Source: Sapria himalayana (taxonomy: Eukaryota > Streptophyta > Magnoliopsida > Malpighiales > Rafflesiaceae). From it: DNA of 64,000 nucleotides. Positions 60,700 through 64,000 of this stretch are shown piece after piece (the stretch's first letter is position 1; each line of letters starts with the position of its first letter). A program made the translations under genes and the position numbers. The stretch lies in the NCBI GenBank assembly GCA_029783825.1, contig JAREIK010002966.1:889323-953322 (forward strand), read 5' to 3'. Under the pieces are notes generated by a model. It saw only the letters and a program-made list of their open reading frames with translations, had not been told where the DNA came from and did no database searches.

Positions 60700-61430
60700 G
60701 TTCATTTGATTCCCTCAAATCTACTTTTGTTTCGAGCATTCCATAGACTCCAAATGACAACGTGCTGGAGATTTTGAGTTAGCCAATTGCTAACAGGACT
60801 TCTTGAAGTGTAAGTTCCCCATTTTTTAATTTTTTATATTAACCCTTCATGTTTACTACTTATCTGATTCAATTTCTCCAGCTCTTTCCAGACTCCTACT
60901 GCTATCCTTCCTTCCGAAAATAAATGGTCGATAGATTCAACTGCTTCCTGGTAGCAGTCACATCTTGATGCCATTTTTATTCATTTTCTTTGAATATTAC
61001 TATCTATTGGTAAAGCTCTAACAAGTACTTTCCATGTAAGCGAACTCATTTTTTGCGGGATGTCCACTTTCCAAGCCCATTTGAATAATGCTTGTGCTGG
61101 TTTCTTCTTTATGATTAGTTCTTTTGCCGATTTTAAAGTAAAATTCCTTTGCAGGTTCACTGTTCATTTCCATCCATTTTTTTTCAATATCAAATGTGAT
61201 TCTGCTATTTCTTTTTGTTTTTCCATTGATTTCCAAATATTTGAAGCCTTATTTAGACTCTTAGTCCTAGACCCTTCATATTTAGCTCTCATGAACTTTG
61301 CCCATAGATTCTCACCTTCTTTTAACCTCCAGCATATTTTGCAGTCCCATGCTGTGGCCATGTCCTACAGTCTGATGATGCCCAAACCTGCCTCCTCTTT
61401 TGGAAAGCATATATCATCCCAGTTCTTCTA
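60700..61430 (-). pseudogene. LINE ORF2, post-RT connector and zf-RVT region
   Basis: Fragments in different frames include CWRLKEGENLWAKFMRAKYE and SNIWKSMEKQKEIA (61164-61361), SLTYMESTC (61018-61236), and the MASRCDCYQEAVESIDHLF-like reading near 60940-60975 with the Cys/His spacing expected for zf-RVT. These pieces link RT to RNase H in plant LINEs. Several frameshifts. Confidence 0.7.
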
Positions 61431-62394
61431 GTGAAGCTTTAACTTACCCTCTTTTTTCTCCCATGAAAAGTTAGCCATGTCCCTTTCCAGTTTCTTAATA
61501 AATTTCTTAGGTGGATGAATAGCTACTAAGATATGTACCAACATGCTTTGAAGAACGTGAGAGATTAAAGTAATCCTACCCCCGAAACCCAGTAGCTCCT
61601 CCTTCCAACCTACTATTTTCCTTCTTAATTTTTCTTGTAATGAAGTTAAATAATTCTCTCTCAGTTTATCCTCATATATTGGGCATCCTAGATACATTAA
61701 AGCCCCTTTATTTTGGATAAATCCAGTAATTTATATAATCTTTTTGGCCACTTGTTCGGATGTTTTTGATGATAACAAAAATTGACTTTTCTTTTTATTT
61801 ACCACTTGCCTCGTTTCTTTCTCGAAAATTTGTAGGAGATCCATAAGATTTCTCTGTGATTTGGAAGTCACATTTGTGAAAATTATGAGGTCATCCACAT
61901 ACTCTAGACAACTTATTCTAGGAGTATTAATTGGTTGTCTTAATGGAATGATCTTGCCCGCTGCCATTCTTTTATTTAAATTACGAATTAATAATTCTAA
62001 ATAAATATCGAATAATAAAGGAGGCAGGGGATTCCCTTGTCTTAAACTTCTTTTCGGTTTAAATTCCTCTTCTTTTTGATCGTTTAAAATAACTTTTACC
62101 CATACACTTGTGACACATCTATATATTAAATCTATACATAATTCAGAGAAGTCAAACTTTCTCAATACAAAACAGAGTGTGTCCCATTCAATTCTATCAA
62201 ATGCTTTAGACAAATCCAGTTTTACTACCAGATTATTCCCTCTTGTTTTAACATCTATCTCTTTCATCATTTCAGCTACCAATTTTATATTTTCAATCAA
62301 TAACCTATTTTTAACAAAACCCATTTGCTCCTGCGATATTATTTCTGGTAAAATAGTGCTTAACCTGCTTAGTAGAATTTTTGCTAGATTCTTA
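61428..62394 (-). pseudogene. LINE reverse transcriptase, main part
   Basis: Two open stretches (61731-62324 and 61428-61697) cover RT. Visible motifs: QMGFVKNRLLIENIKLVAEM, VVKLDLSKAFDRIEWDTL (first catalytic Asp region), SLRQGNPLPPLLFDIYLELL, the catalytic box as LEYVDDLIIF (YVDD instead of YADD), then the thumb-region passage YLGCPIYEDKLRENY and LGFGGRITLISHVLQSM. A stop/frame break near 61700-61730 separates the two. The upstream part lies across the hAT insertion, from 62944. Confidence 0.92.
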
Positions 62395-62943
62395 TAGAGG
62401 TGTCAAACGGGCCGGCCCAGCACGGCACGGCCCGTTTTTCACGTGCCCAGCCGTGCTGCCGTGCCGTGCCGGGCACGGCACGGTTTTTTAAATTCGGGCA
62501 CGGCACGGCCCGTGGGCACGGCAAGGCCGTGCCGTGCCGTGCCGGCCCGCTCGGGCACGGGCGCACGGCAAGGCAGGGCAGGCGGGGCGGGGCGGGTCGG
62601 GTCTGTTTGGACCCGACCCGCGGTCTTTTTACCGGGGGCGGGGCCCGGTTGGGTCACGAGTCACGACTCAGTGAGTCGTGACCGTGAGTCGTGACTCGTG
62701 AGTCGTGACTCGTGAGTCGTGACTCGTGAGTCGCGACTCACGACTCAGGCACGCGGGCCGACGTGCCGTGCCAAGGCACGAGCCGTGCCGGGCACGGCCC
62801 GGCACGTGGTTTGTTCGGCCGGGCCCGGCACGGGCCCGGGCACGTTTTTTTATCGTGTCGGGCCGGCCCAGGCACGGCCGAACCGTGCCGTGCCTCGTGC
62901 CGGGCCGGGCCGGCCCGGCCCGTTTGACACCTCTAGATTCTTA
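62387..62943. repeat. 8-bp target site duplication of hAT element
   Basis: GATTCTTA at 62387-62394 and again at 62936-62943, directly outside inverted repeats beginning TAGAGGTG. An 8-bp duplication is the hallmark of hAT transposition. Confidence 0.93.
62395..62935. mobile_element. Non-autonomous hAT element, GC-rich, 541 bp
   Basis: The terminal inverted repeats read TAGAGGTGTCAAACGGGCC at 62395 and its reverse complement ending at 62935, followed by further GGCCGGCCC similarity. The body is made of CGGCACGG/GCCGTGCC words and a palindromic tandem array of GAGTCGTGACTCGT (about 62655-62745), with no transposase. It is strikingly GC-rich against the AT-rich surroundings. Overlapping open readings on both strands here are by-products. 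It sits inside the LINE reverse transcriptase between CNAIYKN and the following KILLSRL. Confidence 0.92.
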
Positions 62944-63250
62944 TATATAGCATTACATAATCTAATAGGCCTATATTCTTCACATATTTGTGGTGATTCC
63001 TTCTTTGGAATTATCACAATAAACGAATTAGCCCATCCCTTAGGTATATCCGCACCTACAAAAAAACTTGCAACTGTAGAAACAAGCTCTTTTTTAAGAG
63101 TATTCCAACTGTTATGGAAAAAGAAATTATTCCAACCATCCGGTCATGCTGCACTGTCCTTATCCAGGCAAAAGACAGCATTTTTGACTTCTTTTTCATC
63201 CGGAATCATTTCCAACTTATTATTTTGTTTCTTTGTAACAATGTTTTAAT
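62944..63250 (-). pseudogene. LINE reverse transcriptase, N-terminal part
   Basis: The minus strand reads NKLEMIPDEKEVKNAVFCLD, then stop-interrupted PDGWNNFFFHNSW, GWANSFIVIIPKKESPQ and YRPIRLCNAIYKN, the classical start of a plant LINE RT (IP..E...AVF.L...SA.GPDG; IPK; YRPI.L). It continues across the hAT insertion at 62394. Confidence 0.9.
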
Positions 63251-63729
63251 TTCTTTCATTAATGAATCACCTTCGTGACTAACCGAGCCGCATAAATGTT
63301 TTTTAAAGAATTCATCAAAGATTATTACTAATTTTTTATCTTCTTCTACCTAGATACCTGATTATTTTTTATACTTTTTATTTTGTTCTTATGAGTTTTG
63401 ATTTTACACATAGTATGAAAAAATTTAGTATTTCTATCCCCGTCTTTAAGCCATTTAATCTTCGCTCATTGTTTCCAGTAGATTTCTTCCATATGTAATC
63501 TAAGCCTCAATTTTCCTTTGACTTTACATAGTTTGTTTCTGATTTCTTCATTTTGGGAATTTTCATATTCTAATTCCAGTTTTTCCATTTCTTCCTCCTC
63601 CTTTATATTTTGGTTTATATTTCCAAAAACATCTTTATTCCATAAGGTTAATCATTTTTTTAATCTATATAGCTTACATGTTAGAACCTGGATAGGCTTT
63701 ACTATAACTGGTTCTATCTAGGATTCTCT
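63251..63729 (-). other. LINE linker between endonuclease and RT
   Basis: Degraded linker with many stops. No domain is recognised in this stretch; the plus-strand open reading at 63518-63721 is a shadow. Confidence 0.55.
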
Positions 63730-64000
63730 CACCACCTTTTCAAATTCTGGGTGCTTTACCCACATATTTTTGAAATTTAAAATTGCTCGTAGTATACTGA
63801 CTCTTATTGATGGAAATGAGCAATGGACTATGGTCAAAGCAAGTTCTATTTAAATGTCTGAGCCCTATAACCCCGTGAGAGGCTACCCACTTCACATTAC
63901 ATAGAACCCTATCTAACCTTGCCCAGATTGCCCCTCTTTTCCGTTAGTTTTTACACCATGTATAGCTTGAACCTATAAAATTCACTTTTATCAGATTTGT
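63730..64000 (-). pseudogene. LINE AP-endonuclease domain, C-terminal end
   Basis: The minus strand from the window edge reads FIGSSYTWCKN, IWARLDRVLCNVKWVASHGV, then LRHLNRTCFDHSPLLISI. This matches the end of plant LINE endonucleases (FTW.N; W.RLDR.L.N..W; HL.R..SDH.PL), with the catalytic Asp-His pair present as DHSP. The rest lies outside the window. Confidence 0.85.

Larger units (their letters stand above)
59071..64000 (-). mobile_element. LINE (plant L1-type) non-LTR retrotransposon, 5' end off-window
   Basis: On the minus strand, in the expected order from 64000 down: end of an AP-endonuclease domain, reverse transcriptase, a Cys/His-type zf-RVT region, an RNase H domain, a ~1.0-kb 3' UTR, and a short A-run at 59078-59071 next to the microsatellite. 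Stops and frame changes are present throughout, so it is inactive. A hAT element at 62395-62935 splits the RT. Such LINEs supply the machinery that makes processed pseudogenes like the ARF1 copy at 4570. Confidence 0.92.

Noticed and set aside
61060..61431. Plus-strand open stretch of 123 codons
   Set aside because: Antisense shadow of the LINE ORF2 connector on the minus strand.
62384..63249. Several Arg/Gly/Pro-rich open readings on both strands
   Set aside because: They overlap the GC-rich hAT element, where stop codons are rare because of base composition, and they run across the element boundary into antisense LINE sequence.
1..64000. tRNA, rRNA or other structured RNA genes
   Set aside because: No tRNA box A/box B pair, rRNA core or snRNA motif was recognised while reading; a covariance-model search would be needed to exclude them.

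Overview
This window looks like gene-poor, repeat-filled nuclear DNA of a flowering plant. It is very AT-rich. I see no gene I would call intact. Every protein-like stretch I can recognise is a transposase or reverse-transcriptase remnant, or a broken fragment of a plant gene: ARF1 GTPase, an ARIA-type BTB/ARM protein, a SPOC-domain protein, and a BBR/BPC GAGA-binding factor. DUF4218, DUF4216 and Transposase_24 domains mark En/Spm (CACTA) elements of plant type. The species cannot be told from the sequence alone.

Layout. (1) 1-10268: a GATA microsatellite runs into a plus-strand CACTA element of 'family A' (copy A1). A1 has lost its transposase genes. It carries a ~545-bp AT-rich satellite (4.0-7.1 kb) that hosts an ARF1 retropseudogene with a perfect 17-bp target duplication, then a palindromic AT array and a triplet-repeat array, and it ends in TAGCTAGGG subterminal repeats. 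(2) 10269-13996: the right part of a second CACTA family (B), with TTACCGACC subterminal repeats, into which A1 inserted. (3) 13997-22498: non-coding DNA with an exon-intron fragment of an ARIA-like gene, a GC-rich patch, and the right end of another family-A copy (A4). (4) 22499-32973: about 10.5 kb of almost uninterrupted degenerate TATC/TGTC microsatellite. (5) 32974-50287: a decayed SPOC-protein gene fragment, partly duplicated, split by a 13.8-kb minus-strand CACTA element (A2, 35664-49480) with a 3-bp TTG target duplication. (6) 50288-58254: plus-strand family-A copy A3, 5'-truncated, with the best-preserved transposase genes and captured BPC and SPOC-region fragments. (7) 58255-59070: TATC microsatellite again. 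(8) 59070-64000: a minus-strand LINE (endonuclease end, RT, RNase H), itself interrupted by a very GC-rich 541-bp non-autonomous hAT element with an 8-bp target duplication.

The most interesting pattern is in the right-hand part of the family-A elements. Arrays of palindromes built from GTACATATATAC and its partners flank unrelated DNA: triplet arrays in A1 and A2, and a fragment sharing sequence with the SPOC locus in A3. The unit carrying them is duplicated within A2 and within A3, while A4 seems to lack it. This looks like a modular capture or expansion site inside a CACTA family. The insertion order is readable in several places: A1 into B, ARF1 into the A1 satellite, A2 into the SPOC fragment, and hAT into the LINE. 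All homology calls were made by eye against remembered protein families and were not tested by a search.
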